A stretch of DNA of 64,000 bases from Rhodanobacter sp. FDAARGOS 1247 (GTDB taxonomy: Bacteria; Pseudomonadota; Gammaproteobacteria; Xanthomonadales; Rhodanobacteraceae), in contig NZ_CP069535.1 in assembly GCF_016889805.1 (NCBI RefSeq), forward strand, positions 1,364,001 to 1,428,000. The letters are read 5' to 3'. Numbering within the stretch: the stretch's first letter is position 1; every line of letters starts with the position of its first letter. Of the stretch, positions 17,670 through 26,467 are shown piece by piece. Made by a program: the position numbers and the translations under genes. Below the pieces are notes generated by a model. It had not been told where the DNA came from. It did no database searches and saw only the letters and a program-made list of their open reading frames with translations.

Positions 17670-18700
17670 GCGGATGCCTTCGAAAGGGAATCGGGAGCGA
17701 AGCGATGGAGAGGCAGGCCCAGCCATTCCAGCGCGGTGCCGTGGAACAGCCGCGCGCGGTCGGTGTCGTCCAGGCCCAGCGCCTCGATGCCGCTGCCGGG
17801 TTCCTGCTCCCCCAGCGGGAAAGGATAGTCGGTGCCCAGCATCACCTGGTGTGCACCGGTCACATCCAGCAGATAGCGCAGCGCCTGATCGTCGTGCACG
17901 CAGGAGTCGAAATAGAAACGTTTGAGGTATTCGCGGGGGTTGCGCGGATTGTCGGTGGCGACCAGGTCCGGGCGCATCTTGAAGCCGTGCTCGATGCGGC
18001 CGATGGTCGAAGGGAAACTGCCGCCGCCGTGGGCCAGCATCACGCGCAGTTTCGGCAGGCGTTCCAGCACGCCGCCGAAGGCCAGGCAGCAGGCGGCGCG
18101 CGATTGCTCGGCCGGCATGCCGACCAGCCACGGCATCCAGTATTTCGGCATGCTGGCCATGCCCATCATGTCCCACGGATGCACCAGGATCGCCGCGCCG
18201 AGGTCGGCGGCGGCCTCGAAGAAGGGGAACAGCTCGGGCGCGTCCAGGTTCCAGTCGCCACAGTGCGAGCCGATCTGCACGCCCTGCAGGCCCAGCTCGT
18301 CGATGCAGCGCTCCAGTTCGCGGATGGCCAGGTCCGGGGCCTGCAGCGGCACCGTGCCGATGCCGGCGTAATGGCGCGGGTAGTCGCGGCACAGCCCGGC
18401 CATGTGGTTGTTCAGATGGCGATGCAGTTCCAGCGCCTGGTGGCCCGGTGCCCAGTACGAAAACAGCACCGGCACGGTGGAGATCACCTGCACGTCGACG
18501 CCGAAGCGGGCGTAGTCGTCGATGCGGGTCTGCGGGTCGAAGGCCGAATCCCACACTTCGCGGAAGAAGCGGCTGTCCTTGTAGATGCGGTGTCGCCCGT
18601 CGGTATGGGTCATCACCGGAAAGCGGTCGTCGCCGTACTTGGCGGCCAGGTTCGGCCAGTCGCGGGGCAGGATGTGCGCGTGGGTATCGATCTTGAGCAT
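17666..18700 (-). CDS. nbaD: 2-amino-3-carboxymuconate-6-semialdehyde decarboxylase (ACMSD)
   Basis: Amidohydrolase-fold decarboxylase that removes CO2 from ACMS and diverts the kynurenine pathway from quinolinate/NAD towards complete oxidation. At 344 residues it shows the N-terminal zinc motif DTHAHILP, the ACMSD-type WPNLAAKYGDDRFPVM, a metal His in HPWDMMGM, AHGGGSFP and the late Asp in LGTDYPFPLGE. It lies upstream of a secreted unknown (4-base overlap) and of kynU. The partner 3-hydroxyanthranilate dioxygenase is not nearby. Confidence 0.93.
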   Translation of the reverse strand: MLKIDTHAHILPRDWPNLAAKYGDDRFPVMTHTDGRHRIYKDSRFFREVWDSAFDPQTRIDDYARFGVDVQVISTVPVLFSYWAPGHQALELHRHLNNHMAGLCRDYPRHYAGIGTVPLQAPDLAIRELERCIDELGLQGVQIGSHCGDWNLDAPELFPFFEAAADLGAAILVHPWDMMGMASMPKYWMPWLVGMPAEQSRAACCLAFGGVLERLPKLRVMLAHGGGSFPSTIGRIEHGFKMRPDLVATDNPRNPREYLKRFYFDSCVHDDQALRYLLDVTGAHQVMLGTDYPFPLGEQEPGSGIEALGLDDTDRARLFHGTALEWLGLPLHRFAPDSLSKASA

Positions 18701-18766
18701 CCGCGCAGTGTAAAACCTCCGCGCCGCGGCGTCGCGCCGCAGTGCGGAGGCGTGCGGCGGGATGGT

Positions 18767-20848
18767 TTACGGAGCCGGCACGCTGTCGGAGCGGCTGCGG
18801 TTCATCACGTGGGCCAGGGTGTTGATGTTGTCCACCAGGCGGTCGCTGATCCGCGCCAGCAGGTCGGCGGCGACGCGGTCGTCGCTTTCCCGTACCGAAC
18901 CGACCAGGGCGCGCTGCATGGCGCGCAGGTCGGGCAGGGCATCGGCCGCACGCTGTTCGCGCAGTGCGCTGGCGAGAATTTGCAGGCTTCCGGCCGCCTG
19001 TTCGACGAAGCGGCCCAGGGCCGCCTGGTCCAGGGGGGGGAGATCGTCGAGGGTGGCCTCCAGCGTCATCGCGGTGCGCGCCAGCCGGTTGCCGTTGGCG
19101 AACAGCGCGCGAGCCAGTGCCAGCAGTTCGGGCGGCGTGGCCGGTTCGGTGCGCATGCGGTCGATCGAGGCCTGCGCGTTGGTGCGGGCGGTGCGCGCCG
19201 CGGTGCGCGTGTCGCGATGGGCGGCAGTCTGCGCGGGTTGCGCCAACGCGTGCAGGTAGCTGGCATAGGCATCCAGCATCACCGCCAGCGCAGCACGGGC
19301 GCGACCGCGCTCCCAGGTCGGCCACGCCACGTAGGCGAGCAAGGCCATGCCGCAACCCAGGGCAGTGTTGATCACCCGGTCCGACACCGCCAGGCCGGGA
19401 TTGACTCCCTCGAACGACAGCAGGATCACCACGGTGCCGGTCAGCGTCGCCACCGCGATGCCGTAGTGGGCGCCGGCGAGATAGCGGAAGGCCATGCACA
19501 GCACCGCCATCAGGGCCAGGTGCGCCCACGGTTCGTCGGGCGTGATGTGCAGCAGCACCGTGGTCAGCACCAGGCCCAGCACGGTGCCGAGCACGCGCAG
19601 CAGGCCGAAATTGAAGGTGGCGGCGAAGTCGGGCCGCAGCACGATCGCCGCGGTCATCGGCAGCCAGTAGCCGTGCGGCAGCTGCAGCAGGCGCGAGACC
19701 CACAAGGCGACGCTGAGGCAGACCGCCATGCGCACGGCATGCCGGAACGCCACCGAACGCGGGGTGAGGCTGGCGCGCAAGGTGGCCAGGGCGGAGCTGC
19801 TGCGCAGGGCCTTCGGCAGGCGGGTTTCCGCCGCGCTGGCACGCAGCTCGCCGCGGCTGCCGGCCCAGTCGGCGTTGCGCACGGCGGCGGCCAGCTGGCC
19901 GGCCAGCGCATGGATGTGTGCGGCCAGTCCGTCGAGCGTGCCGCCGCCGTCGAGCAGCGCGTGCTCGCTGGCGCGCAAGGTCTGCAGCGCACGAGCGGCC
20001 TGCTCGGGCGACTCGCCCTGTTCCAGCGCGCTGGCAATGGCCGCCAGCACCCGCGCGGCGTCGTCGCGGAACAGGCCGTGGATCGCCGGGTTGGCATGCA
20101 ACTCGATCATCGCGGTGAGTTCCAGCCGGATCCGCTCGGCCAGTTCCAGCAGCACGCCGAAGGCCTCCATCGCCCGGCCATGCGCGCGGTGGCGACCCAG
20201 CAGGGTCTGCTGCAGCGTGGTCATCGCCTCGGTCAGCGCCGGCACCTCGGCATCGTCGTGGTTCTGTTGCCGGGCCAGCGCGGCAAGTCCGCTGTAGACA
20301 TTGGCCAGTGCCAGACGCTCCGGCCAGTAGCGCTGCAGCGGCCATGCGGCCAGCGAAAACGAGGTCAGCAGCAGGCCACCGGCGAAGATCAGGGCGGCGC
20401 CGCCAAAGGCGTGCTCCAGCGAGGTCGGCGTGGAGGCGGTGATCACCAGCAGGATCATGCTGGTCATGCCGACCCGCGCGGTATCGGTGCCGAACACCAC
20501 CAGCAACCCGCCAAAAAAGCCGCAGGCGGCCGTGGCGATCAGGATGGGCAGCAGCTGGCCACCGATCAGGAAGCCGACCAGCGCGGCGAGCCCGGCCGCC
20601 AGCGACGCCAGCAGCAGCTGGCGCATGCGCTGGCGATACGGCCCCGGCTGGTCGGAGAACATCGTGTCCAGCGCACCGGCGGCCACGCCCAGGCCGATCT
20701 GCGGATAGCCGGTGGCCATGCCCACGGCCAGCGGCAGCACCACCGCCGCGGTATTGCGCACCACCACCCGCCACGGCACGTCCGGCCGCTTGATGACGGT
20801 CAGGCTTTCGATCGCGTGGGCGCGTAGCGAATAACCGCTGGAGGGCAT
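18767..20848 (-). CDS. FUSC/YccS-family inner-membrane protein
   Basis: A 693-residue protein with two blocks of about six TM helices (residues 35-170 and about 370-500), each followed by a long helical cytoplasmic region. This is the layout of the YccS/AaeB-like FUSC family associated with efflux of aromatic acids such as fusaric acid. The repeated RNTAA/RHAVRMAVC entries into the two membrane blocks support an internal duplication. It lies upstream of the ACMSD-kynU genes on the same strand with a 66-base gap, which makes transport of an aromatic tryptophan-derived acid plausible but unproven. Confidence 0.83.
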   Translation of the reverse strand: MPSSGYSLRAHAIESLTVIKRPDVPWRVVVRNTAAVVLPLAVGMATGYPQIGLGVAAGALDTMFSDQPGPYRQRMRQLLLASLAAGLAALVGFLIGGQLLPILIATAACGFFGGLLVVFGTDTARVGMTSMILLVITASTPTSLEHAFGGAALIFAGGLLLTSFSLAAWPLQRYWPERLALANVYSGLAALARQQNHDDAEVPALTEAMTTLQQTLLGRHRAHGRAMEAFGVLLELAERIRLELTAMIELHANPAIHGLFRDDAARVLAAIASALEQGESPEQAARALQTLRASEHALLDGGGTLDGLAAHIHALAGQLAAAVRNADWAGSRGELRASAAETRLPKALRSSSALATLRASLTPRSVAFRHAVRMAVCLSVALWVSRLLQLPHGYWLPMTAAIVLRPDFAATFNFGLLRVLGTVLGLVLTTVLLHITPDEPWAHLALMAVLCMAFRYLAGAHYGIAVATLTGTVVILLSFEGVNPGLAVSDRVINTALGCGMALLAYVAWPTWERGRARAALAVMLDAYASYLHALAQPAQTAAHRDTRTAARTARTNAQASIDRMRTEPATPPELLALARALFANGNRLARTAMTLEATLDDLPPLDQAALGRFVEQAAGSLQILASALREQRAADALPDLRAMQRALVGSVRESDDRVAADLLARISDRLVDNINTLAHVMNRSRSDSVPAP

Positions 20849-20920
20849 GGATATCGGGTCGCGGTGACGTCGGAAGGTTGATTCTGCACTACGCGGGCGC
20901 AGGTCGTGGCGGGCAGCCGC

Positions 20921-21274
20921 TCAGTCGTCCGTGCCGGCGTCCGCTGGCATGCCGTCTTCGTCGAAGGCGCCCAGCCGCTCGCTGACGCGTGGATCGTTGC
21001 GGTAGCGCTTGCGCAGTGTCTTGAGCTCGTGCGGCAATGCGTTGCAGCGCAGCTCGTCCATCCGGCGATTGACCTCGACATCGCGCGCGGAGCCATCACC
21101 GCCGAACTCGCCTGCGAAATGCAGGCAGCTTTCGCTGCGTTCGATGAACTTCGTCACCGGCCGGGGCCAGTCCGCGTCGCCCGCACTGGCGGGCAACGCG
21201 GAAACCGCCTGGATGACCAGCGCGGCGAACAGCAGGGCAAGCCTGCTGCCTGGCCCGCGCCGGTTCGTCGGCAT
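20921..21274 (-). CDS. Small secreted hypothetical protein
   Basis: A 117-residue product when started at ATG 21274, which places a signal peptide at the N-terminus (MPTNRRGPGSRLALLFAALVIQAVSALPASA). The mature part is highly charged, has two cysteines (ESCLHF and LRCNAL) and ends in an acidic tail (GMPADAGTDD). No family recognised. It follows the efpL gene by eight bases and could be co-transcribed with it. An upstream start at 21325 would overlap efpL and hide the signal. Confidence 0.65.
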   Translation of the reverse strand: MPTNRRGPGSRLALLFAALVIQAVSALPASAGDADWPRPVTKFIERSESCLHFAGEFGGDGSARDVEVNRRMDELRCNALPHELKTLRKRYRNDPRVSERLGAFDEDGMPADAGTDD

Positions 21275-21282
21275 CAGGGGAT

Positions 21283-21846
21283 TCAGGCGCGCCCGGCGAA
21301 CTCGCCGGTGAGCGTGTTCACCCACACCTTCTCGTCGTTGCTGATGTACTCCGGCACCTGCACTTCGATGCCGGTGTTGAGCTTCGCCGGCTTGTTGCGC
21401 TTGGTGGCGCTGGAGCCCTTCATTTCCGGGGCCGTGTCGACCACGGTCAGCACGATGCTGGTGGGCACCTGCAGGCCGACCGGCGAGTCGTCGATCACCT
21501 GCACGTAATAGCCTTCGGTGTCCTCGACGATGTAGCCGGCGTTGTCGCCGACCAGTTCGGGCGAGAGCAGGTACTGGGTGTAATCCTCCGCATCCATGAA
21601 GACGAACGCGTCGCCATCCATGTACGAGAAGTTTGCCGCGCGGCGAACCAGGTCCATCTCGCGCAACTCGTCATCGGCACGCAGGCTGAGATCGAACTTG
21701 CGTGCGCCGGGGATCGAATACAGGGTGAAGCGGAAGGTGACGTTGCCGCCACGCGCGCTGGGCGAGCTGCGCTCGATGTCACGCACCTGGTAGACGGTGC
21801 CGTCGTGCTCGACCACGTTGCCTTTCTTGACGTCGGAAGCTTTCAT
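21283..21846 (-). CDS. efpL: Elongation factor P-like protein EfpL (YeiP)
   Basis: EF-P paralogue that rescues ribosomes stalled on proline-rich and certain other motifs. The 187-residue protein has the three-domain EF-P layout. Its tip loop reads [10 protein letters not shown] with an Arg (Arg32) in place of the modified lysine of EF-P, the hallmark of the EfpL/YeiP branch, which works without post-translational modification. The C-terminal domain ends [13 protein letters not shown]. The canonical efp gene is not in this window. Confidence 0.93.
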   Translation of the reverse strand: MKASDVKKGNVVEHDGTVYQVRDIERSSPSARGGNVTFRFTLYSIPGARKFDLSLRADDELREMDLVRRAANFSYMDGDAFVFMDAEDYTQYLLSPELVGDNAGYIVEDTEGYYVQVIDDSPVGLQVPTSIVLTVVDTAPEMKGSSATKRNKPAKLNTGIEVQVPEYISNDEKVWVNTLTGEFAGRA

Positions 21847-21952
21847 AAGTCAGGAGTGAGTTCAGAGGAGTGAGAAGTGAGAGAAGAGCAAAGGCGTGTG
21901 GTGAAGCGGCATGAGGCGAGTTCTCTCTCACTCCTCTCCACTCACTCCTCGC
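21847..21952. repeat. Imperfect long inverted repeat of GGAGTGAG-type blocks
   Basis: The gap between efpL and the SDR gene holds purine-rich GGAGTGAG blocks on the left (21852-21888) and their pyrimidine-rich complements (CTCTCACTCCTCTCCACTC) on the right (21923-21948). They could form a long imperfect stem on a message from the SDR gene. It might act as a transcription barrier between the two genes or be a separate repeat family. Confidence 0.55.
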
Positions 21953-22720
21953 TTATTTGGGTTGCAGCCGCACCGCGCCATCCAGCCGGATCGTCTCGCC
22001 ATTGATATAGCGATTGCCCAGGATGAAGGCGACGGTGCTGGCGTATTCGTTGGGCTGGCCCAGGCGCGACGGGAACGGGATCGAGGCGGACAGCGACTGC
22101 CGCACGGACTCGGGCATGCCGTCGACCATCGGGGTCCAGAAGATGCCCGGGGCGATGGTCGCCACGCGGATGCCGAAGCGGGCCAGTTCGCGCGCCATCG
22201 GCAGGGTCATGCCGACCACGCCGCCTTTAGATGCCGAGTAGGCGGCCTGGCCGATCTGGCCTTCGTAGGCGGCGACGGAAGCGGTGTTGATGATCACGCC
22301 GCGCTCGCCGTCCTCGCCCGCCTCGTTGTTCTGCATCAGCGCGGCGCCGGCTTTGGCCACGTTGAAGCTGCCGACCAGATTCACCATCACGGTGCCGGAG
22401 AAGGTGGCCAGCGGCATCGCGCCTTCCTTGCCCAGCACGCGCCCCGCGCCCAGGATGCCGGCGCAGTTGATCACCACGTTGAGCCCGCCCATCGCGTGGT
22501 GCGCGGCGGCGACGTTGGTGGCCACGCCGTCCTCGGAGGTGACGTCGGTGCGGAAGAAGCAGGCGGCGTCACCCAGTTCCTTCGCGGCGGCGTGGCCCTT
22601 GTCCTCGTTGACGTCGAACAGCGCGACCTGGCCGCCGTGGGCGACGAAATGCTGCGCTACCGCATGGCCGAGGCCGGAAGCCCCGCCGGTGATGATTGCC
22701 TTGACCTGATCGAGCTGCAT
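21953..22720 (-). CDS. Short-chain dehydrogenase, 3-hydroxyacyl-CoA dehydrogenase type
   Basis: A 255-residue SDR with TGGASGLG for NAD binding, NCAGILG, the catalytic Ser in NTASVAAYEG and YSASKGG (Tyr/Lys). The sequence style, including the TDVTSEDGV region and the short C-terminus, matches the HSD10-like 3-hydroxy-2-methylbutyryl/3-hydroxyacyl-CoA dehydrogenases used in fatty-acid or isoleucine degradation. AAGGA precedes the ATG at 22720. No beta-oxidation partner is adjacent. Confidence 0.9.
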   Translation of the reverse strand: MQLDQVKAIITGGASGLGHAVAQHFVAHGGQVALFDVNEDKGHAAAKELGDAACFFRTDVTSEDGVATNVAAAHHAMGGLNVVINCAGILGAGRVLGKEGAMPLATFSGTVMVNLVGSFNVAKAGAALMQNNEAGEDGERGVIINTASVAAYEGQIGQAAYSASKGGVVGMTLPMARELARFGIRVATIAPGIFWTPMVDGMPESVRQSLSASIPFPSRLGQPNEYASTVAFILGNRYINGETIRLDGAVRLQPK

Positions 22721-22921
22721 GGGAAATCCTTGCTACCAGTGCCGAAAAACCGCCATGGTAGCCGACCGGCGCCTGCGACTGCAGGCTGAACATCAAAGCC
22801 TGTCGCGACAGGGGATTCACGCGGCGTTGGGGTGACTCCGGCCATGTTGGCGTCGAACCGCCAGGCAGGTCTTTCCGTAGTCGTCACGACGGTTCTTTCC
22901 AACCAACGCAAGGGCGCAACC

Positions 22922-23326
22922 ATGAACATGAAAAAGCTGCTGAGTCTTTCTGTGGCATGTGGCGTGGGGCTGATGCTGGCCAGCGGCTCCGTGCTGGCAC
23001 AGGATCACGGCCGGGGTCACGGCCATGGCCACGATCGCGACCGACATGGCTACAACGATCGCGACCGACATGGCTACAACGACCATCGCGGCCATGATCA
23101 CGGTCATTACTCGAACTGGCGCGACCGCGGCCGCCACGAAGGCTGGTACCGACGCGGTGGCTACCTGCCGGTGGAATACCGCACCCGTTACGTGGTGACC
23201 GACTGGCGTCACGACCGTCTGCGTCCGCCGCCCCGCGGCTACCACTGGGTGCGCAGCGACAACGGTGACTTCCTGCTGGTGGCGATCGCCACCGGAGCGA
23301 TTGTTGATTTGCTGCTCAACCAGTAA
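22922..23326 (+). CDS. RcnB-family periplasmic protein with His-rich region
   Basis: A 134-residue secreted protein: signal peptide MNMKKLLSLSVACGVGLMLASGSVLA, then a His/Asp/Arg-rich linker containing two tandem copies of DRDRHGYN, then the RcnB-like core (WYRRGGYLPVEYRTR, RPPPRGYHWV, DFLLVAIATGAIVDLLL). RcnB of E. coli is a periplasmic factor in nickel/cobalt homeostasis; metal binding here is inferred from the His-rich stretch. It stands alone and ends before a strong terminator. Confidence 0.87.
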   Translation: MNMKKLLSLSVACGVGLMLASGSVLAQDHGRGHGHGHDRDRHGYNDRDRHGYNDHRGHDHGHYSNWRDRGRHEGWYRRGGYLPVEYRTRYVVTDWRHDRLRPPPRGYHWVRSDNGDFLLVAIATGAIVDLLLNQ

Positions 23327-23350
23327 GCCGGTTCGTTCGTGATGCATGAA

Positions 23351-23383
23351 GGCGTGCCCGCTATCGCGGGCACGCCTTTTTTT
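23351..23383 (+). terminator. Rho-independent terminator after the RcnB-like gene
   Basis: Perfect 11-base stem GGCGTGCCCGC/GCGGGCACGCC with a four-base loop TATC, followed by seven T residues on the plus strand. It lies 24 bases after the stop codon. The minus strand has no T-run after the stem, so it mainly serves the plus-strand gene. Confidence 0.93.
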
Positions 23384-23398
23384 ATGGCGGTACCGCTC

Positions 23399-23977
23399 CT
23401 AAGCGCTTCGGCCCTGGTCTTCCAGCAGCGAATGCAATGGCGCCGACGGAAGCCGGGGAAACGGCGTGACGGCGATGGGCGGATTCGCCGCAGGCTGCAG
23501 CTCCTTCTGCCATACGCCCACATCCCACCATTGCCCCAGCTTGTAACCGCACTGGCGCCACACGCCGGCGGCAGTGAAACCCATCGACTCGTGCATCGCC
23601 ACGCTGGCCGTGCCGGGCAGGGTGATCACGCCGACGGCCTGGGTGATGCCCTGCAGGCGCATCACGTCCAGCAGCACGCCATAGAGCTTGCGGGCGATGC
23701 CGCGGCGGTGTGCGTCGGCGCGCACGTAGATCGAGGTCTCGGCGATCCAGTCGTAGGCGGCGCGTTCGCGGAAGCGGCCGGCGTAGGCGTAAGCCAGTAC
23801 GTCGCCGGCTTCTTCCCAGACCAGCCACGGGTAGTGCTTGAGGCGTGCACGAAGGCGTTCGCGCATGGCGTCCACGCCGGGCAGTTCGGTTTCGAAGGTG
23901 GCCACGCCGTCGCTGATCGACGGCGCGTAGATCGCGTGGATGGTGGCGGCGTCGTCGTCGTGGGCGGTGCGGATCAT
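23399..23977 (-). CDS. GNAT acetyltransferase of the phosphinothricin/methionine-sulfoximine type
   Basis: A 192-residue N-acetyltransferase. The N-terminus DAATIHAIYAPSISDGVATFET and the body WIAETSIYVRADAHRRGIARKLY (acetyl-CoA loop RRGIAR) with VWRQCGYKLGQWWDVGVWQ are typical of the PAT/YncA family, which acetylates phosphinothricin-like compounds or methionine sulfone/sulfoximine. It is the last gene of a four-gene co-oriented group and has an extra C-terminal tail of about 25 residues. The natural substrate is unknown. Confidence 0.88.
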   Translation of the reverse strand: MIRTAHDDDAATIHAIYAPSISDGVATFETELPGVDAMRERLRARLKHYPWLVWEEAGDVLAYAYAGRFRERAAYDWIAETSIYVRADAHRRGIARKLYGVLLDVMRLQGITQAVGVITLPGTASVAMHESMGFTAAGVWRQCGYKLGQWWDVGVWQKELQPAANPPIAVTPFPRLPSAPLHSLLEDQGRSA

Positions 23978-23990
23978 GAGATTGGCGCCT

Positions 23991-24593
23991 TCAGCAGTTC
24001 TCGTATTTCCAGTGGCGTTTCTTGCCTTCGGCCAGCCACTCCAGCGTGGTGGCGAGGCGTTTCTGGCGGGTGGCGTCGGTCTTCGCCTCGGTTATCCACT
24101 CGACGTATTCGCGCTGCGCGCCGGGGCCGAAGCCTTCGTACGTCTTGCGGGCCGCCGCGTGCTTCTTTTGCGCAAGCAGGGTGGCCAGGTCCTCCGGCAG
24201 GGTTGGCGCGGGTTTCGCAGCGGCCTTCGGGCGTGACTTCTTCACGCCCGCTTCGTTCAACGCCATCGCCTTTTTCAAGAAGGTGGCGAGCTGCCTGTCC
24301 GTGGGCAGATCCTTCAGCGAAGCGAGCTTGCCGAACTGCCCCATGCCGTCCTCGTCGCTGCCACCGGTGACTTCCTTCGACAGCCAGAAACCGAAGCTGC
24401 AGTGCTGCTTGAACGCGGCCATCATGCACATCGGTGCGGCCTTGTAACTGAAGAACGGCATGCCCCACTTGATGCCTTCCTCCACCTCCGGACAGGCGGT
24501 GTGCACGCGCTCGCGCAGGTGTTCGAGGATCGGCCGGGCGAACTCGGCGGACTTCGCGAAATAGGCATCGATGCGCGGATCATGGTTCGCCAT
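23991..24593 (-). CDS. YdeI/DUF1801 family protein
   Basis: A 200-residue cytosolic protein with an N-terminal DUF1801 domain (ILEHLRERVHTACPEVEEGIKWGMPFF...) and a C-terminal OmdA-type segment (YEGFGPGAQREYVEWITEAK ... RHWKYENC) joined by an Ala/Lys/Pro-rich linker. The combination is the YdeI family, described in Bacillus as linked to antimicrobial-peptide response, but the biochemical role is not known. It sits eight bases from the upstream GNAT gene and is likely in the same operon. Confidence 0.82.
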   Translation of the reverse strand: MANHDPRIDAYFAKSAEFARPILEHLRERVHTACPEVEEGIKWGMPFFSYKAAPMCMMAAFKQHCSFGFWLSKEVTGGSDEDGMGQFGKLASLKDLPTDRQLATFLKKAMALNEAGVKKSRPKAAAKPAPTLPEDLATLLAQKKHAAARKTYEGFGPGAQREYVEWITEAKTDATRQKRLATTLEWLAEGKKRHWKYENC

Positions 24594-24601
24594 GGCTCAC
24601 C

Positions 24602-25090
24602 TCACAGGTCGCGGATGAAGAAGCGGTCGCAACTGAAATGCCCGGTGCCGCCCATCGGGGCGCACAACGCGGTGAAGCCGCTGCGCTTGTACAGCGCCTG
24701 CGCCGCGTCCATGCCGGTCAGCGTTTCCAGGTAGCAACGGCGAAAGCCGTGCGCGCGGGCCGCGTCGAGGCAGCGCTGCATCATCGCCGTGCCGGCGCCG
24801 ATGCCGCGCGCGGCGGGCAGGAAGTACATCTTGCGCAGCTCGCACACGTCCGGCTCCGCGTTCTGCAAGGGCGCGACGCCACCGCCGCCGATCACCGTGC
24901 CGTCGCGCTCGACCACGAAATAGCTGCTGCGCGGTTGTGCGTAGGACTGGTACATCGTGTCCACCTCGGCGTCGTGGATCGCGAAGCCGGGGCCGTCGGC
25001 GCCGAACTCGGGCATCACGGCGCGGATGATCGCGGCCATGGCTGCGTTGTCGCTGGATTCGATGGGGCGGATCAGGAACGTGTCGGTCAT
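24602..25090 (-). CDS. GNAT-family N-acetyltransferase
   Basis: A 162-residue single-domain GNAT: beta/alpha core with LRKMYFLPAARGIGAGTAMM (acetyl-CoA pyrophosphate loop RGIGAG) and CYLETLTGMDAAQALYKRSGF for the last half. It overlaps the amidohydrolase stop by four bases (25087-25090), so translation is coupled. No substrate can be assigned from sequence. Confidence 0.87.
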   Translation of the reverse strand: MTDTFLIRPIESSDNAAMAAIIRAVMPEFGADGPGFAIHDAEVDTMYQSYAQPRSSYFVVERDGTVIGGGGVAPLQNAEPDVCELRKMYFLPAARGIGAGTAMMQRCLDAARAHGFRRCYLETLTGMDAAQALYKRSGFTALCAPMGGTGHFSCDRFFIRDL

Positions 25091-26406
25091 GGGGTGGCTG
25101 CGGGAGTCAGATAGGGGAGGCCGGCCTTCATCACGAAGACCGGGTGTTGCAGGGCGTCGATCTGCGTACTCGGATCGCCGCGGAACGCGGCAAGGTCGGC
25201 CGCCAGGCCGGGCGCGATGCGACCGAAGCGCTGCGACTGGCGCAGGATCTTCGCCGCCACGTTGGTGGCCGCGTGCAGTGCCTGGACCGGAGTCATGCCG
25301 TCGGCCACCATCGCCGCCGGCTCGCGCCAGTTGTCGCCGTGGCGGAACACGCCGACGTCGCTGCCGTTGCCGATCGTGACCCCCAGTTTCAAGGCGGTGC
25401 GGAAGGCGTGTTCGGCTTCGCGCATGCGCTCTGTCGGTTCACTCTTGCCGGGCACGTAATGCTGGAAATATTCGGCGGTGGCCTCGACCGCGGTGAGCGT
25501 GGGCTCGTAGGCGGTGCCATGTTGCTTCATCAGCTTGAAGGTGGCCTCGCTGGCGCCGTAGCCGTGTTCCACGCTGTCCACGCCGGCTTCCACCGCCATG
25601 CGCACGCCGGCGTCGCTGGCCGCGTGCACGGCCACCGGGCGGCCGATCTGGTGCGCGGTGTCGATCAGCGCCTTCAGTTCGGCGGGAGTGAAGGTGGGTG
25701 CGGTGGCGCCGTCCGGGCCGACGCGGTAGTCGCCGTAGATCTTGATCCAGTCGGCGCCGCGCGCGGCCTGTTCGCGCACGGCCGCCATCGCCTGGTCGAC
25801 GCCGCTGACTTCCTGCGCGCCGCCGGGCAGGGTGATGTCCGGACGGAAGCCACGCGGGCCGGGACCGTAGCTGGCGGTGGCGACGATCGCGCGGGTGGCC
25901 ACGAACAATCGCGGGCCGGGGATCAGGCCTTCCTCGATCGCGCGCTTCACCGAGACATCGGCAAAGCCGGCGCCTTCGGTGCCCAGGTCGCGCAGCGTGG
26001 TGAAGCCGGCGAGCAAGGTGTCGCGCGCGTGTCTTGCCGCCAGCAGCGTGCGGTAGTCCTGCGGCTCGGTCAGCACCTGGTCGTTCCACAGCGTCTCGTT
26101 GTACGGATGCAGGAACAGATGCGAGTGCAGGTCGATCAGCCCGGGCGTGAGCGTGGCGCCGGGCAGTTCGACGCGGCGGGCGTCGGTGGGCGCGTCGATC
26201 GACTTGGACGGGCCGACCGCGGCGATGATGCCGTCATGCACCAGCACGGCCCAGCCTGCATGCGCGGCATCGCCGTCGGCGGTCCAGACACGTTCGGGCA
26301 GCAGCAACCAGTCGCCCTTCGGCGTGGCGGCACCGGCGGACAGGCTGCAAAACAGGATCAGCAGTGCCGCCGCCGTTCGCCACCAGGTCATCAGGCTCGT
26401 GCGCAT
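25087..26406 (-). CDS. Exported amidohydrolase (prolidase/imidazolonepropionase-like)
   Basis: A 439-residue metal-dependent hydrolase with an N-terminal signal sequence (LMTWWRTAAALLILFCSLSAGAA). The amidohydrolase ligands are visible: DLHSHLFLHP, a Lys in DWIKIYGDY that may be carbamylated, AVHAASD, VEHGYG and a late Asp in IGNGSDVG, giving a binuclear site typical of the Xaa-Pro dipeptidase-like and carboxypeptidase-like amidohydrolases. Periplasmic dipeptide or cyclic-amide hydrolysis is likely. It is first in a four-gene minus-strand group. Confidence 0.85.
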   Translation of the reverse strand: MRTSLMTWWRTAAALLILFCSLSAGAATPKGDWLLLPERVWTADGDAAHAGWAVLVHDGIIAAVGPSKSIDAPTDARRVELPGATLTPGLIDLHSHLFLHPYNETLWNDQVLTEPQDYRTLLAARHARDTLLAGFTTLRDLGTEGAGFADVSVKRAIEEGLIPGPRLFVATRAIVATASYGPGPRGFRPDITLPGGAQEVSGVDQAMAAVREQAARGADWIKIYGDYRVGPDGATAPTFTPAELKALIDTAHQIGRPVAVHAASDAGVRMAVEAGVDSVEHGYGASEATFKLMKQHGTAYEPTLTAVEATAEYFQHYVPGKSEPTERMREAEHAFRTALKLGVTIGNGSDVGVFRHGDNWREPAAMVADGMTPVQALHAATNVAAKILRQSQRFGRIAPGLAADLAAFRGDPSTQIDALQHPVFVMKAGLPYLTPAATP

Positions 26407-26467
26407 CGCTTCATCTCGTCGACCGAAAGCCGATGATAGTGATCGCGATAGGGATTTCGCGAGTGGC

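Noticed and set aside
17151-20774. A 1207-codon open frame on the minus strand
   Set aside because: Only its last 172 codons are a gene. The rest runs through the FUSC and ACMSD genes in another frame of the same strand and has Arg/Gly/Ala-rich composition without domains.
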